Part shown: piece by piece, positions 46,747 through 55,825 of the stretch | Numbering within the stretch: the stretch's first letter is position 1 | How the letters are laid out: the number at the start of each line of letters is the position of its first letter | Origin: an uncultured Rhodospirillales bacterium | GTDB lineage: Bacteria > Pseudomonadota > Alphaproteobacteria > ATCC43930 > CGMCC-115725 | Assembly (NCBI GenBank): GCA_903822185.1 | Contig: CAIJOA010000011.1 | Coordinates: 496,001 to 560,000 of the forward strand | Direction of reading: 5' to 3' | DNA: 64,000 nucleotides | Program-made: the position numbers and the translations under genes | Notes under the pieces: model-generated | The model's input: the letters and a program-made list of their open reading frames with translations, nothing else | The model's database searches: none | What the model was told of the DNA's origin: nothing

Positions 46747-47740
46747 AGAAATTATCCGGGAGCCGGCGGCCGAGGCGCAGCTTAAGCCACATGCGCCGGC
46801 TCTCGACCGAATGCCACAGCAAGAGGCCGGTGCTGCCGACGATCAATTCGCGGCCACGCTTCAAGAGCGATAGCGCCAAGACGAATTCGGGACCGATCCC
46901 GATCAGGCTACCGACAAGGATATAGCCGCCTTCCTGAACGCCCGCCGCCGCCGGGACGAAGAACGCCGTGGTACGAATGGCGAAGACCAGGCTTTCGAGC
47001 ACGATCAAAGAATCGAGGCCGGGCCAGATTCCCATGAAGGACAGGGCGATCGCCGCCTCGCCCACGCCCACCAGCCAAGCCAGAAGATGCGTGATCGCCG
47101 CACGGAAGATCGCCGGACGATTGCGGTAAAGGCCGTGGACGCGTTCTTCGAGACCGTTCACATGCGTCAAGGCGGTCCAGCCGTAACCGGTCGCGAGCTT
47201 ATCGGCGACACTTTCCAAGAGGCCGATGAGGCCAAGCCGCTGCGCGAAGACAAGCGCGCAGGCCAGCGGGATCATCACGGCAAGGCCCAGAAGCGCCCAG
47301 GGCACCAGCGGATTGGACGGACCGTCGAGCAGGATGATCAGCCCCAGCACGATGAAGCCGATCTGCGAGCAGATTTCGACCGTCACGTCGGCGACCGTCG
47401 AAGCCGTCGCGGTGCCCGTATCGATACCGCTAAGCTTCATCGCGCGGATGCCCAGCATCTCGCCCCCGCCCGGCAGCAGGCCGAGAATGTCGCTGCCGGC
47501 GTCGCGCACCCAGCGGAACCAGATGAAAGCCGCGACGCTTGCCGGCGGCTTGTCGAAGAGCGCGCGCCAAGCAAGAGCGCAGACCGTCACCGGGATAACG
47601 TGGAAGAGAACCATCGCGGCGAGGCCTTCCCAGCCCGCTAATTCCAGCGCGGCGCCGACGGCGCCAAGGCCATACCAAGCCGCCAGTAAGACCGTCGCGC
47701 CCAATCCCAACAGGGCGACGAAAACGACACCGATCTTCAT
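46691..47740 (-). CDS. hpnL: Hopanoid-associated inner-membrane protein HpnL
   Basis: A 349-residue membrane protein of the lysylphosphatidylglycerol-synthase-TM (UPF0104) type, with about eight hydrophobic segments and the family blocks FRWVRDAGSDILGLLPGGGEMLGIRAMKL and RTTAFFVPAAAGVQEGGYILVG. HpnL is proposed to help move hopanoids across the inner membrane; the role is not firmly shown. It overlaps hpnK by 4 bases. The last 25 or so residues are hydrophilic and lie antisense to the end of the cytochrome gene, so the C-terminal tail is probably an extension. Confidence 0.83.
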   Translation of the reverse strand: MKIGVVFVALLGLGATVLLAAWYGLGAVGAALELAGWEGLAAMVLFHVIPVTVCALAWRALFDKPPASVAAFIWFRWVRDAGSDILGLLPGGGEMLGIRAMKLSGIDTGTATASTVADVTVEICSQIGFIVLGLIILLDGPSNPLVPWALLGLAVMIPLACALVFAQRLGLIGLLESVADKLATGYGWTALTHVNGLEERVHGLYRNRPAIFRAAITHLLAWLVGVGEAAIALSFMGIWPGLDSLIVLESLVFAIRTTAFFVPAAAGVQEGGYILVGSLIGIGPEFVLALSLLKRGRELIVGSTGLLLWHSVESRRMWLKLRLGRRLPDNFSTARSRDTGSDPSDHPRS

Positions 47741-48588
47741 GCGGCTTGTTCCAATCCGGCAAAGGGAATGATCGAAATGCCGCGCCTTGTAATGATTTCG
47801 CGCGCCGCCGGATCGATCAGGGCTTCGTATTCACCGCGGCATTGATACGTCGCCGGCCAATCGGCAGGACGATCGATCGCAGGGTGAAAATAAAGTTCGG
47901 ACACACCATCGGGAATCGCTTCGAGATAACGCAGCACTCGTGCGCTGACCATCGCGCCGGTATCGGCAAGGCCGAAGATCCAGTCGTTGCGCCGAATGCC
48001 GGCGGCGTCGATGCGCTGTTTAATTTTGCGCGCGCGTTGCGCTTCGATGAAGCCGCCGCTGAACCAGGCGAAGCGCCGCCCGCCCGCCTTCACCGGCGCC
48101 ATCGGCGGCTCCAACGGAATGCGGATCGCCTTGATGCCGAATTCAGGCGCGAGCTTCAGCAATTCGCGCATGATCGTCGGATGAAGATGGAAATGATGAT
48201 GCGCGTTGACGTGATCGAGCGTCAGACCTGTCGCGCGGAACGCCTCGAGTTGGGCTCGAATTTCGGCCACAAGCTGACGCCGCGCCGAAGGAAGACAGAA
48301 AATCCGCACGCCCTGCATGAACACATCAGGGCGGAACTTACCGTCGCGTCCGACCAGCGCCGGCACCTGATCCGGCGGCAGCACCGGCACGCCATCGACC
48401 AGAACCAGATGAAGCCCCACGCCCAATTTCGGAAGGCGTTTGGCGCGCGCGACGGCATCAGCCGCCGCTTCGCCCGTCACCATCAGGCTGGCCGCCGTCA
48501 GAATACCCCGGCTGTGGCCTTCCTCGATCGCATCATTGACCGAGGTCGTGAGGCCGAAATCATCCGCAGTAACAATCAATCGCTTCAA
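47737..48588 (-). CDS. hpnK: Hopanoid glycolipid deacetylase HpnK
   Basis: A YdjC/ChbG-family polysaccharide-deacetylase-type protein of about 283 residues. It shows the N-terminal LIVTADDFGLTTSVNDAIEEGHSRGILTAASLMV, with the D-D metal residues, VGLHLVLVDG, LDHVNAHHHFHLHP with multiple histidines and YFHPAID. HpnK is thought to deacetylate the GlcNAc-hopanoid made by HpnI, giving glucosaminyl-bacteriohopanetetrol. I use the TTG at 48588, which overlaps the hpnI stop as TTGA; the frame opens further upstream at 48720 but that sequence is antisense-like and overlaps hpnI. Confidence 0.85.
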   Translation of the reverse strand: MKRLIVTADDFGLTTSVNDAIEEGHSRGILTAASLMVTGEAAADAVARAKRLPKLGVGLHLVLVDGVPVLPPDQVPALVGRDGKFRPDVFMQGVRIFCLPSARRQLVAEIRAQLEAFRATGLTLDHVNAHHHFHLHPTIMRELLKLAPEFGIKAIRIPLEPPMAPVKAGGRRFAWFSGGFIEAQRARKIKQRIDAAGIRRNDWIFGLADTGAMVSARVLRYLEAIPDGVSELYFHPAIDRPADWPATYQCRGEYEALIDPAAREIITRRGISIIPFAGLEQAA

Positions 48589-49760
48589 GAAACACCGCTG
48601 GAAACCGCTGAACCCATCGCATCGCACGGCTCGAGCCTGCCGCCGGGGGCAATCACGAAGTCGCGTTCGCGCCAGCTTACATGGGTACTGCGGTAGCTGG
48701 CGAGCCAGACACCGAAACAAATAAATTCGCGAAGCGGCACCAACCAGGGACGCGCCGGCGTCGTAATCGCGAAACGATGACGCACGAGATAATGCAGCAC
48801 GATCCGCAGCGACATGACCAAGCCAAGCGCGGCCCAGCCGCCGAAGTGCGGGAACGGCAACAAGAGCAGCATCAACAGCGGCAGCGGCTCCATGATGCCC
48901 GACATGAAATGCTCACCCGGCTTCACGGTCCGGACGGTGCGCGCCCAGCGCAGTTCATGGCTGAAGAGCGAAGACCAGGTCTCGACGACCATGATGTCGG
49001 GGACATAATCCGCGAGTTCGACCTTGTAGCCGGCCGCCGCGATCATCCGGCCCATCGTGAAATCGTCGGCGAGATGATAGGCGAGCATGCCGAAGCCGCC
49101 CATCGCCTCCAGTGCATCGCGCCGCACCGCCGTCACCGGACCAAAGCAATATTCGACGCCGCGCATGCCGGCATCGACCACTGCGGAGGCGAGGAACCAG
49201 TCATTGACGAACAAAGCGCCGAGCGCCGACGGCGTTCCCGGCGCGGGCGCGCCCTTGTAAAGGCAGGTCACCGCGCCCGTCTTCGGATCGGCCAGCGGCG
49301 CCATCAAACCGGCAAAGCAATCGCGCGCCACTTCGGTATCGCTGTCCGAGACGACGATCACGTCGTGCCGGGCGAACGGATACATATTGATGAGGTTGCC
49401 GACCTTAAGATTGGTCCCGTGAATCGTGCTGTCGATGACCAGCTTCAAGTCCCGGTCGGGGAACTCGGCGATCAGCCGGTTGACGATGGCGATCGCCGGA
49501 TCGGACGGATCGCCGACGCCGAAGATGATCTGCAGCGGTTCGTAATCGAGATCGCAGAACGAGTGCAGGCACTCATAGAGCCGTGGCTCGGCGCCGCAGA
49601 TCGGCTTGAGCACGGTCACGGCCGGCAGCGGTTGGGTGATCGTGACCGGGCGGCGGCGGAAACGCGCCACGCGGAAAATCGCCAGCATGAGGAAGCTTGC
49701 CGACGCAGCCGCGATAAACAGGCCCACGGCGTAGATCATGACGGAAACAGACAAGAACAT
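48585..49760 (-). CDS. hpnI: Hopanoid glycosyltransferase HpnI
   Basis: A 391-residue ceramide-glucosyltransferase-like enzyme that is thought to glycosylate bacteriohopanetetrol with GlcNAc. One N-terminal membrane helix (about residues 5-27), a GT21/GT2 catalytic domain with VSDSDTEV as the DxD metal site and HELRWARTV as the (Q/R)xxRW-like motif, then two to three C-terminal helices. I use the ATG at 49760, which has GGAGGAG 9-15 bases upstream, rather than the open frame start at 49832. The order hpnI-hpnK-hpnL is as in many Alpha- and Betaproteobacteria, but hpnJ, the ring-contracting enzyme, is missing here. Confidence 0.87.
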   Translation of the reverse strand: MFLSVSVMIYAVGLFIAAASASFLMLAIFRVARFRRRPVTITQPLPAVTVLKPICGAEPRLYECLHSFCDLDYEPLQIIFGVGDPSDPAIAIVNRLIAEFPDRDLKLVIDSTIHGTNLKVGNLINMYPFARHDVIVVSDSDTEVARDCFAGLMAPLADPKTGAVTCLYKGAPAPGTPSALGALFVNDWFLASAVVDAGMRGVEYCFGPVTAVRRDALEAMGGFGMLAYHLADDFTMGRMIAAAGYKVELADYVPDIMVVETWSSLFSHELRWARTVRTVKPGEHFMSGIMEPLPLLMLLLLPFPHFGGWAALGLVMSLRIVLHYLVRHRFAITTPARPWLVPLREFICFGVWLASYRSTHVSWRERDFVIAPGGRLEPCDAMGSAVSSGVS

Positions 49761-49788
49761 CCCCCTCGGCTCCTCCAGAGCCTCGCAG

Positions 49789-49828
49789 ACTATGGAGGGT
49801 CGAATGCCGGTACTTTGATCGAGATCAA
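49789..49828 (-). promoter_or_regulatory. FNR/FixK-type box and -10 of the hpn operon
   Basis: TTGAT-CGAG-ATCAA (49815-49828) fits the TTGAT-N4-ATCAA consensus of FNR/FixK-type regulators, and the palindrome extends by one pair at each end (TTTGATC/GATCAAA). Read on the minus strand, a weak -10 (CATAGT, 49794-49789) would put the transcript start near 49782, so the box centre is near -40, the class II activation position. The hpnI start is at 49760. The rest of the 412-base gap up to rpmG holds only the rpmG promoter that I can see. Confidence 0.6.
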
Positions 49829-50120
49829 ACATCGTTAAGAAATCGCGCGGTGGCCAAGGCCAACGGTCGCGTCAATGTTCGATCCTGGCTGGGTTTAATC
49901 CTGGCTTGGATGAGACCACCGGCAGTTCGACCCCTCGGCCTGCCGATACTCCGGTTCCCCTCGAAACCCGAGCGTGTCACGCGGTTAAAAGTCGTAAGGT
50001 ATGGCGGGGTCTAAAATCAATGAAATCCCAAGCCCTGCCTCAATTTTGGGCCGTTTTGATGAAGCCACTATTTTTCATACAGCCCTATCCGCCTTTACTA
50101 CCGAAGATACACGCCGCGAC

Positions 50121-50148
50121 TTGACAGAAACGCGCCGAACATTAGATT
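50121..50148 (+). promoter_or_regulatory. rpmG promoter
   Basis: Consensus -35 TTGACA (50121-50126), a 16-base spacer and -10 TAGATT (50143-50148), 25 bases before the rpmG start codon. A direct match to sigma-70-type elements. Confidence 0.6.
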
Positions 50149-50172
50149 GTCGCGGCAGAAAGGCAGATTTTC

Positions 50173-50340
50173 ATGGCCAAGAGCAACACCGTCCAAATCA
50201 AACTCGTGAGCACGGCGGATACCGGTTACTTCTACGTGACCAAGAAGAATCCCCGCGCCAAGACCGAGAAGCTTGAACTTCGGAAGTACGACCCGGTTGC
50301 GCGCAAGCACGTCGTCTTCAAAGAAGGCAAGATAAAGTAG
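50173..50340 (+). CDS. rpmG: 50S ribosomal protein L33
   Basis: A 55-residue ribosomal protein, too short for many gene tracks. It begins [20 protein letters not shown] and has [20 protein letters not shown] and [10 protein letters not shown], matching L33 of proteobacteria. It lacks the CxxC zinc pair, i.e. the C-minus form. A promoter and a terminator flank it, so it is a single-gene unit. Next to pleD-divK, an arrangement seen in other Alphaproteobacteria. Confidence 0.95.
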   Translation: MAKSNTVQIKLVSTADTGYFYVTKKNPRAKTEKLELRKYDPVARKHVVFKEGKIK

Positions 50341-50364
50341 CGCCGGGCAACCGGTTGCGACGAC

Positions 50365-50391
50365 AAAGCCGCTCTTTCGAGCGGCTTTTTT
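50365..50391 (+). terminator. Intrinsic terminator after rpmG
   Basis: A 10-pair stem AAAGCCGCTC/GAGCGGCTTT with loop TTTC, followed by a T-run (six Ts), 24 bases after the rpmG stop. Confidence 0.9.
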
Positions 50392-50462
50392 GTTGCCTGG
50401 ATTTGACGGGACGGTTCGGGCAAATTCCACCGCAACAAGGTCAATCAACCCGGGAGGACACC

Positions 50463-52178
50463 ATGGCCGAGACGCGTCATGACATGCTGATGGAGCGCAA
50501 CACCGCCATTCCGATGCGCGATGGCGCCGAACTGCGCGGCGACGTTTTCCGCCCCCAAACGCCCGGCAAATATCCGGTGCTGATGACCTTCGGTCCCTAT
50601 GGCAAAGACGTGCCGCTGAAAGAGTTCATGCAGGAGGCCTGGGACGGGCTGCAGAAATTCTATCCCGACATCGTCGCCAGCTCGTCGCTGAAACATCTCG
50701 TTTGGGAAACGCCCGATCCCGAAGCCTGGGTGCCGGACGGCTATATCATCATCCGTGTCGATGCGCGCGGCTGCGGTAAGTCGCCGGGACGGCTCGCCCC
50801 GAACTCGCCGGAAGAATTCCGCGACTTTTACGACGCGATCGAATGGGCCGGCGTGCAGCCCTGGTGCAACGGCAAGGTCGGGCTGACCGGCATTTCCTAT
50901 CACGCCGCCGGACAATGGCGCGTCGCCTCGCTGAAGCCGCCGCATCTCTTCGCGTTGTGCCCGTGGATGGGCACCTATGATTTCTTCCGTGACCGCACGC
51001 GCCAGGACGGCATTTTCGGCAGCGGCTTCATCTCGCGCTGGTGGACGCGCAGCGTGCTGCGCAACCAGCACGGCAATGGCGAAAGCCCCTATCACGACGT
51101 CTATACCGGCGGCAAAACCACCGGCGACGTCGCGCTGACTCCCGAACAACTCGTCGCCAACCGCGCCGATTATCCTGGCGAGATTTTGGCCCATCCGCTG
51201 AACGACGAATTCTATCAGGAGCGCACGCCAGACCTCAGCAAGATCGACCTGCCGATTCTCGTCGTCGCGAACTGGGGCGGCTTGGCGCTGCATCTGCGCG
51301 GTACGATCGGCGGCTTCATGGGCGTCTCGTCACGCGACAAATGGCTGAAGATCCAAAGCGGCTCTTACATCCACACTTACTTCCAGCCGAAGAACGTCGC
51401 GATGATGAAGCGGTTCTATGACCGCTATCTCAAAGACATCGACAATGGCTGGGAGAAGGAGCCGAAAGTCGAGCTGTCGGTGCGCGGTCCCGGCGACACG
51501 GTGAAGCGCCAACATCAGGCAACCGCATGGCCCCTGCCCGACACGCAATGGACCAAGCTCTATCTCGATGTCGCAAAGAAGACGCTCGATCCCAACCCGA
51601 CCAACGCGCCCGCCGCCAATGAATCCTACCCGGCGATCAGCGACGGCGTGACGTTCGTCAGCCCGGCCTTCACCCGCGATACCGACATCGCCGGTCCGGC
51701 AAAGGCAAAGCTCTATGTCTCTTCCACCACCGAAGACATGGACATCTTCGCAACGCTGCGCGCGTTCGATCCGCAAGGCAACGAGATGACCTTCCGCACC
51801 GGCGGCGAGGCGAAGGCGCCCGCGACGCAGGGCTGGCTGCGCGTCTCGCAGCGCAAGCTCGATCCGAAACGTACGACCGACTTCACGCCGTTCCATCCGC
51901 ATGACGAACGGCAAGCGTTGAAGCCCGGCGAAGTTTATGAGGTTGAAGTCGATATCTGGCCGCTGAGCCTGCATCTGCCCAAGGGCTCAACCGTCACATT
52001 GACGGTGCAAGGAAAAGATTTCGAGCGGCCGGGAGAAACCGGTCCGACCAAGGGCGTTGGCTGGATGTATCACAGCGACCCACAGGATCGTCCGCCGGCG
52101 ATCTTCCACGGCACGCATGCGGTTTATACCGGCGGCGGCCGCGAAGCCTTCCTGCAATTGCCGGTGTTGCCGGCGTAA
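50463..52178 (+). CDS. CocE/NonD-type (X-Pro dipeptidyl-peptidase S15) hydrolase
   Basis: A 571-residue alpha/beta hydrolase. The N-terminal catalytic domain has IPMRDGAELRGDVFRP, IIIRVDARGCGKSPG and the nucleophile serine in GLTGISYHAAGQW. A C-terminal jelly-roll domain (from about residue 375) ends in VYTGGGREAFLQLPVLP, as in CocE esterases. It probably cleaves an ester or amide of a small acyl compound. I use the ATG at 50463, preceded by GGGAGGA. It is intact and stands alone between rpmG and pleD. Confidence 0.83.
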   Translation: MAETRHDMLMERNTAIPMRDGAELRGDVFRPQTPGKYPVLMTFGPYGKDVPLKEFMQEAWDGLQKFYPDIVASSSLKHLVWETPDPEAWVPDGYIIIRVDARGCGKSPGRLAPNSPEEFRDFYDAIEWAGVQPWCNGKVGLTGISYHAAGQWRVASLKPPHLFALCPWMGTYDFFRDRTRQDGIFGSGFISRWWTRSVLRNQHGNGESPYHDVYTGGKTTGDVALTPEQLVANRADYPGEILAHPLNDEFYQERTPDLSKIDLPILVVANWGGLALHLRGTIGGFMGVSSRDKWLKIQSGSYIHTYFQPKNVAMMKRFYDRYLKDIDNGWEKEPKVELSVRGPGDTVKRQHQATAWPLPDTQWTKLYLDVAKKTLDPNPTNAPAANESYPAISDGVTFVSPAFTRDTDIAGPAKAKLYVSSTTEDMDIFATLRAFDPQGNEMTFRTGGEAKAPATQGWLRVSQRKLDPKRTTDFTPFHPHDERQALKPGEVYEVEVDIWPLSLHLPKGSTVTLTVQGKDFERPGETGPTKGVGWMYHSDPQDRPPAIFHGTHAVYTGGGREAFLQLPVLPA

Positions 52179-52187
52179 CCTGTTAGA

Positions 52188-53606
52188 TTAGGCGGCGGCG
52201 CCTTGCGACACCGGCGGCCGATGGTCGTCGGGCAGGGCGTCGGCTTCCGCCACGCGAACGCAATTGCGCCCGCCGTGCTTCGCCGCGTAAAGCGCTTCGT
52301 CGGCACGCTTGATTAGGCTGTCGGGCGTTTCCTCGACATCGTGCGTGATCGACACGCCGATACTGATCGAGATCGATAGCCCGCCTTCGATACCTGCGAC
52401 CTCGATCGGCTTGTCGGCAATGACCGAGCGCAGACGTTCGGCAACGACTAGGGCGATCTGCATCGGGGTTTCGGGCAGCACGACGACGAACTCTTCGCCG
52501 CCATAACGCGCAACGAGATCGAAGCCACGGACGTGACGTCCGGCGCGCGCCGCGACTTCCTTCAAGACTTCGTCGCCGGCAGCATGGCCGTAGGTATCAT
52601 TGACCTTCTTGAAGAAATCGACGTCGAACAGCAGCAGCGACGGGCCTTTGGCGCCTTCGCTGATACGCTGCATCAAGCCTTCGAGATGCGCCGTCAGATA
52701 ACGGCGGTTGTAGAGGCCGGTCAGTGAATCGGTCAGAGCAAGCGCGAGGCTCTTCTGGTAATTGTCCTGCAGCTGATCCTGCAGCCGCTTGCGGCGGATC
52801 TGCGTGCGGCAGCGGGCCATCAGTTCGTTACGATCGAGCGGACGGACGAGATAGTCGGTCGCGCCGAGATCGAGACCTTTGGCAAGACGCGGCAGCTCGT
52901 CCGGATCGGCGATCAGCAGGATCGGCACGAGGCGGCTTTGTTCATTTGCGCGCAATTGCGAAACGACGCGCAGCGCATCGACCTTGCCGGCCATGCTGAG
53001 AATGACGAGTTCGACCGATGAGTCACAGCAGGCGACGAATTCATCGACCTTGGTCGGACGCACGGTTTCGCTGACCAACGGCCCGAGCATTTCGGCGATA
53101 CGCGCGCCGGCGAAAGCATTTTCTTCCCAGAGAAGAACCCGCGCCGGGCTGGTGTCTTCCTGCGGACCGTCCTTATCGGACGACGCATTGAACTTGCCGC
53201 AAATCTCTTCGCGATGGCGCCATTCTTCCATCATCCGGCGCAATCGGACGAGCGAGCGCACGCGCGCGAACAAGGCGATATCATTGACCGGCTTGGTCAG
53301 AAAGTCGTCGGCGCCGGCTTCGAGGCCGCGCACGCGGTCGGACGGTTCGGACAAGGCCGTCACCATCACGACCGGAATATCGGCGGTCCGCGGATCGGCC
53401 TTCAGGCGCTTGCAGGTTTCGAACCCGTCCATACGCGGCATCATCACGTCCAGCAGGATGAGATCGGGATGCTCGGCCTGAGCGACTTCGAGAGCCTTAA
53501 TACCGTCATTGGCGCTGAGCACGTTGAAGTATTCGCTCGAGAGCTTCGCCTCGAGCACCTTCACGTTCACATCGACGTTGTCAACAACCAGGATTCGTGC
53601 GGACAT
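52188..53606 (-). CDS. pleD: Response regulator/diguanylate cyclase PleD
   Basis: A 472-residue protein with two receiver domains and a GGDEF domain. REC1 (1-125) has the phospho-acceptor aspartate in [14 protein letters not shown] and the conserved lysine in [11 protein letters not shown]2 (about 155-275) is degenerate: LSMAG stands where the aspartate should be, as in known PleD proteins. The GGDEF domain (about 290-455) has active-site YGGEEF and the RGFD inhibitory site five residues before it. It makes cyclic di-GMP on phosphorylation and controls the cell cycle and motile-to-sessile switch. Lies 12 bases after divK. Confidence 0.92.
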   Translation of the reverse strand: MSARILVVDNVDVNVKVLEAKLSSEYFNVLSANDGIKALEVAQAEHPDLILLDVMMPRMDGFETCKRLKADPRTADIPVVMVTALSEPSDRVRGLEAGADDFLTKPVNDIALFARVRSLVRLRRMMEEWRHREEICGKFNASSDKDGPQEDTSPARVLLWEENAFAGARIAEMLGPLVSETVRPTKVDEFVACCDSSVELVILSMAGKVDALRVVSQLRANEQSRLVPILLIADPDELPRLAKGLDLGATDYLVRPLDRNELMARCRTQIRRKRLQDQLQDNYQKSLALALTDSLTGLYNRRYLTAHLEGLMQRISEGAKGPSLLLFDVDFFKKVNDTYGHAAGDEVLKEVAARAGRHVRGFDLVARYGGEEFVVVLPETPMQIALVVAERLRSVIADKPIEVAGIEGGLSISISIGVSITHDVEETPDSLIKRADEALYAAKHGGRNCVRVAEADALPDDHRPPVSQGAAA

Positions 53607-53618
53607 ATGGGTCTTTGC

Positions 53619-53984
53619 TCAGGCGCAGAAACGCGCCACGGTTTGAAGGAAATTTTGTACCGAGATGGGCTTCGCGATATAGGCCTCGCAACCGCCTTCG
53701 CGGATCTTCTCTTCATCGCCCTTCATCGCAAATGCAGTGACGGCAATGATCGGAATCGATTTCAGATCGTCGTCCTCTTTGATCCACTTCGTCACTTCGA
53801 GGCCGGAGACCTCGGGCAACTGGATATCCATGAGAATGAGATCGGGGTGATGCAGGCGGGCGAGTTGCAGCGCCTCCATCCCGTCCTTGGTTTGAAGGAT
53901 GTCGTAGCCGTGGGCTTCCAACAAGTCGTGGAAAAGCTTCATATTCAAATCATTGTCTTCGACAATGAGGACGCGCTTCGCCAT
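53619..53984 (-). CDS. divK: Single-domain response regulator DivK
   Basis: A 121-residue receiver protein. [19 protein letters not shown] gives the acidic pocket, D53 in [14 protein letters not shown] the phosphorylation site and K in AYIAKPIS the conserved lysine. The divK-pleD operon is characteristic of Alphaproteobacteria, where DivK~P is a cell-cycle regulator that acts through the CckA-CtrA pathway. I use the ATG at 53984, with AGAAGGA 8 bases upstream; the open frame extends to 54035. Confidence 0.92.
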   Translation of the reverse strand: MAKRVLIVEDNDLNMKLFHDLLEAHGYDILQTKDGMEALQLARLHHPDLILMDIQLPEVSGLEVTKWIKEDDDLKSIPIIAVTAFAMKGDEEKIREGGCEAYIAKPISVQNFLQTVARFCA

Positions 53985-54172
53985 GGGTCGTTCCTTCTCG
54001 GCCACGACCGAAAGATCATCGCCGTTCGGGATCATAGGCGTGCAACCGTTAAAAGAGCATCCACGGGAATAGTTCCAATTCTAAAGCTCATGCGAAGCGC
54101 CTTTCGCGCCACCTCCATCTTCCGATTAAAATTGCTTAAAATTCGTTAATTTCTTGGACAAGGGCAGCTTTC

Positions 54173-55072
54173 ATGCGGATCGGCGTTGATATCGGTGGCA
54201 CCAAAATCGAGGCAGCCGCGCTGGATGCGGACGGAACGATCCGCTGGCGGCAGCGGGCCGCCACGCCCCAGGGTGACTATGCCGGCACGATCGCCACGGT
54301 GCAGGCACTGGTGGCGGCGGCCGAGGCCGAACAGGGGCAGGCCCGAAGCGTCGGGATCGCCATCCCCGGCATGCTGTCCCCCGAAACCGGCCTCGTGAAG
54401 AACGCCAATTCGACCTGCCTCATCGGACGGCCGTTCGACCGCGACCTCGAAACGGCGCTGAACCGGCCTTTGCGGTTCGCCAATGACGCCAATTGCTTCG
54501 CCCTCAGCGAGGCGACCGACGGCGCGGCCAAGGGCGCCGCCGTCGTGTTCGGGGTCATTCTCGGCACCGGGGTCGGTGGCGGCGTGGTCGTTCATGGCCG
54601 CGTTCTGACCGGCCCCAACGCGATCGCGGGCGAATGGGGCCATTCCCCCCTGCCCTGGCCGCGCGACGACGAGCGGCCCGGTCCACCCTGTTATTGCGGC
54701 AAGAACGGCTGCACCGAAACCTTCCTGTCCGGCCCAGGGTTCGCCCGCGACCACCACACCGCGACGCGGATCGAGGCCGATGCCGGAACGATCGCCGCCC
54801 AGGCCGCCGCCGGCGACAGAGAAGCACAGGATTCGCTGGCCCGTTACGTCGATCGTCTGGCGCGCGGTCTCGCTACCGTGATCAACCTGCTCGATCCGGA
54901 TGTCATCGTGCTGGGCGGCGGCGTGGGCCAGATCGAGGCTCTCTACGACGCCGTGCCGCAGCGTTGGGGCGCTTATGTCTTTTCGGACAAGGTCGCGACG
55001 CGGCTCGTACCGCCGCACTGGGGCGATTCAAGCGGCGTGCGCGGCGCCGCGTGGCTGTGGGAAACGCGTTAG
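54173..55072 (+). CDS. ROK-family sugar kinase
   Basis: A 299-residue ROK kinase. The ATP site begins RIGVDIGGTKIEAAAL, the catalytic aspartate is in FANDANCFAL, and GTGVGGGVV and GEWGHSPL with CYCGKNGCTETF complete the ROK zinc site (one histidine, three cysteines). It resembles fructokinase/N-acetylglucosamine kinase (Mak/NagK). Stands alone; its end overlaps the convergent gntR by 4 bases. Confidence 0.88.
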   Translation: MRIGVDIGGTKIEAAALDADGTIRWRQRAATPQGDYAGTIATVQALVAAAEAEQGQARSVGIAIPGMLSPETGLVKNANSTCLIGRPFDRDLETALNRPLRFANDANCFALSEATDGAAKGAAVVFGVILGTGVGGGVVVHGRVLTGPNAIAGEWGHSPLPWPRDDERPGPPCYCGKNGCTETFLSGPGFARDHHTATRIEADAGTIAAQAAAGDREAQDSLARYVDRLARGLATVINLLDPDVIVLGGGVGQIEALYDAVPQRWGAYVFSDKVATRLVPPHWGDSSGVRGAAWLWETR

Positions 55073-55815
55073 GGTATTGCGCGCGCCGGCTTCTTAAGGC
55101 CGGGACCAGAGACCTTATCGAAGCGGCTGATTTCCCCGCTCGCGATCTGCTCGGTGCCTTTGAAATGGTCGATCAGCAGTCGAACCGCCTTTTCGACATC
55201 GCGCGCCAGCACCGCTTCCATGATCTCGCGATGCTCGTCGCGCTTGCGCCGCGTTTCGAATTGATGCGGCTGCTTCAAATTTCGATAGCGGTCGGCGGCA
55301 TCGAAAAGCTGCTCGCAGTAATCGCGCAGCCGCCCGGAACCGCAGGCCGCGATGAGGCTCGCATGAAAATTCCGATGCGCGCCTTCGTGATTGGCGCGTT
55401 CCTCGGGCGTCATCGCCGCCAGCGGATCCCCGGCGCGCGAAAAGCGATGAAACGCCAGGACGATGCCTTCTTCCCATTCGGCGTCGCCGTCTTTGATCGA
55501 TTGCCGCAAGGCGATTTCGTTCAGCCAACAGCGCGACCGCGTTAGGTCCGCCAAATCCTCGAGGCTGACCGGCGCGACGGAAAAGCCGCGAAGATCGTTC
55601 TGCCGCACCAAGCCGTCGCGCGAGACGCGGTTAAGCGCCTCGCGCATCGGGCTGAGGCCGACGTCATAACGTTCGCAGAGACGGCGAATATGCAGCTTTC
55701 GGCCCGGCGGAAAATCGCCGGCGATGATTTCCCGCCGCAGTCTTTCGTAAGCCGTCGAAGCTAGCGTGGCGGGCTCACCGCCCGCCGGCTTCGTGCTTTT
55801 CACGCGTGTTGCCAA
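55069..55815 (-). CDS. GntR-family transcriptional regulator (FCD type)
   Basis: A 248-residue repressor-type regulator. The N-terminal wHTH shows STAYERLRREIIAGDFPPGRKLHIRRLCERYDVGLSPMREALNRVSRDGLV, a classic GntR DNA-binding domain broken only by spacing. The C-terminal helical FCD domain follows, with RNFHASLIAACG and DEHREIMEAVLARD supplying metal- or ligand-binding residues. I use the TTG at 55815, with AAAGGAA just upstream; the open frame to 56022 is antisense to the next gene. It probably controls the amidohydrolase-VOC-FAH cluster beside it. Confidence 0.8.
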   Translation of the reverse strand: MATRVKSTKPAGGEPATLASTAYERLRREIIAGDFPPGRKLHIRRLCERYDVGLSPMREALNRVSRDGLVRQNDLRGFSVAPVSLEDLADLTRSRCWLNEIALRQSIKDGDAEWEEGIVLAFHRFSRAGDPLAAMTPEERANHEGAHRNFHASLIAACGSGRLRDYCEQLFDAADRYRNLKQPHQFETRRKRDEHREIMEAVLARDVEKAVRLLIDHFKGTEQIASGEISRFDKVSGPGLKKPARAIP

Positions 55816-55825
55816 ACCGTTCCTT

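Noticed and set aside
48681-49838. Plus-strand 385-codon open frame opposite hpnI
   Set aside because: Arg/His-rich sequence typical of antisense translation of a GC-rich gene; hpnI has clear motifs.
49880-50000. Possible tRNA because of GTTCGAC-like sequence
   Set aside because: No acceptor stem or anticodon arm can be folded around it.
50098-50448. Minus-strand 116-codon open frame over rpmG
   Set aside because: Antisense to ribosomal protein L33 and its terminator.
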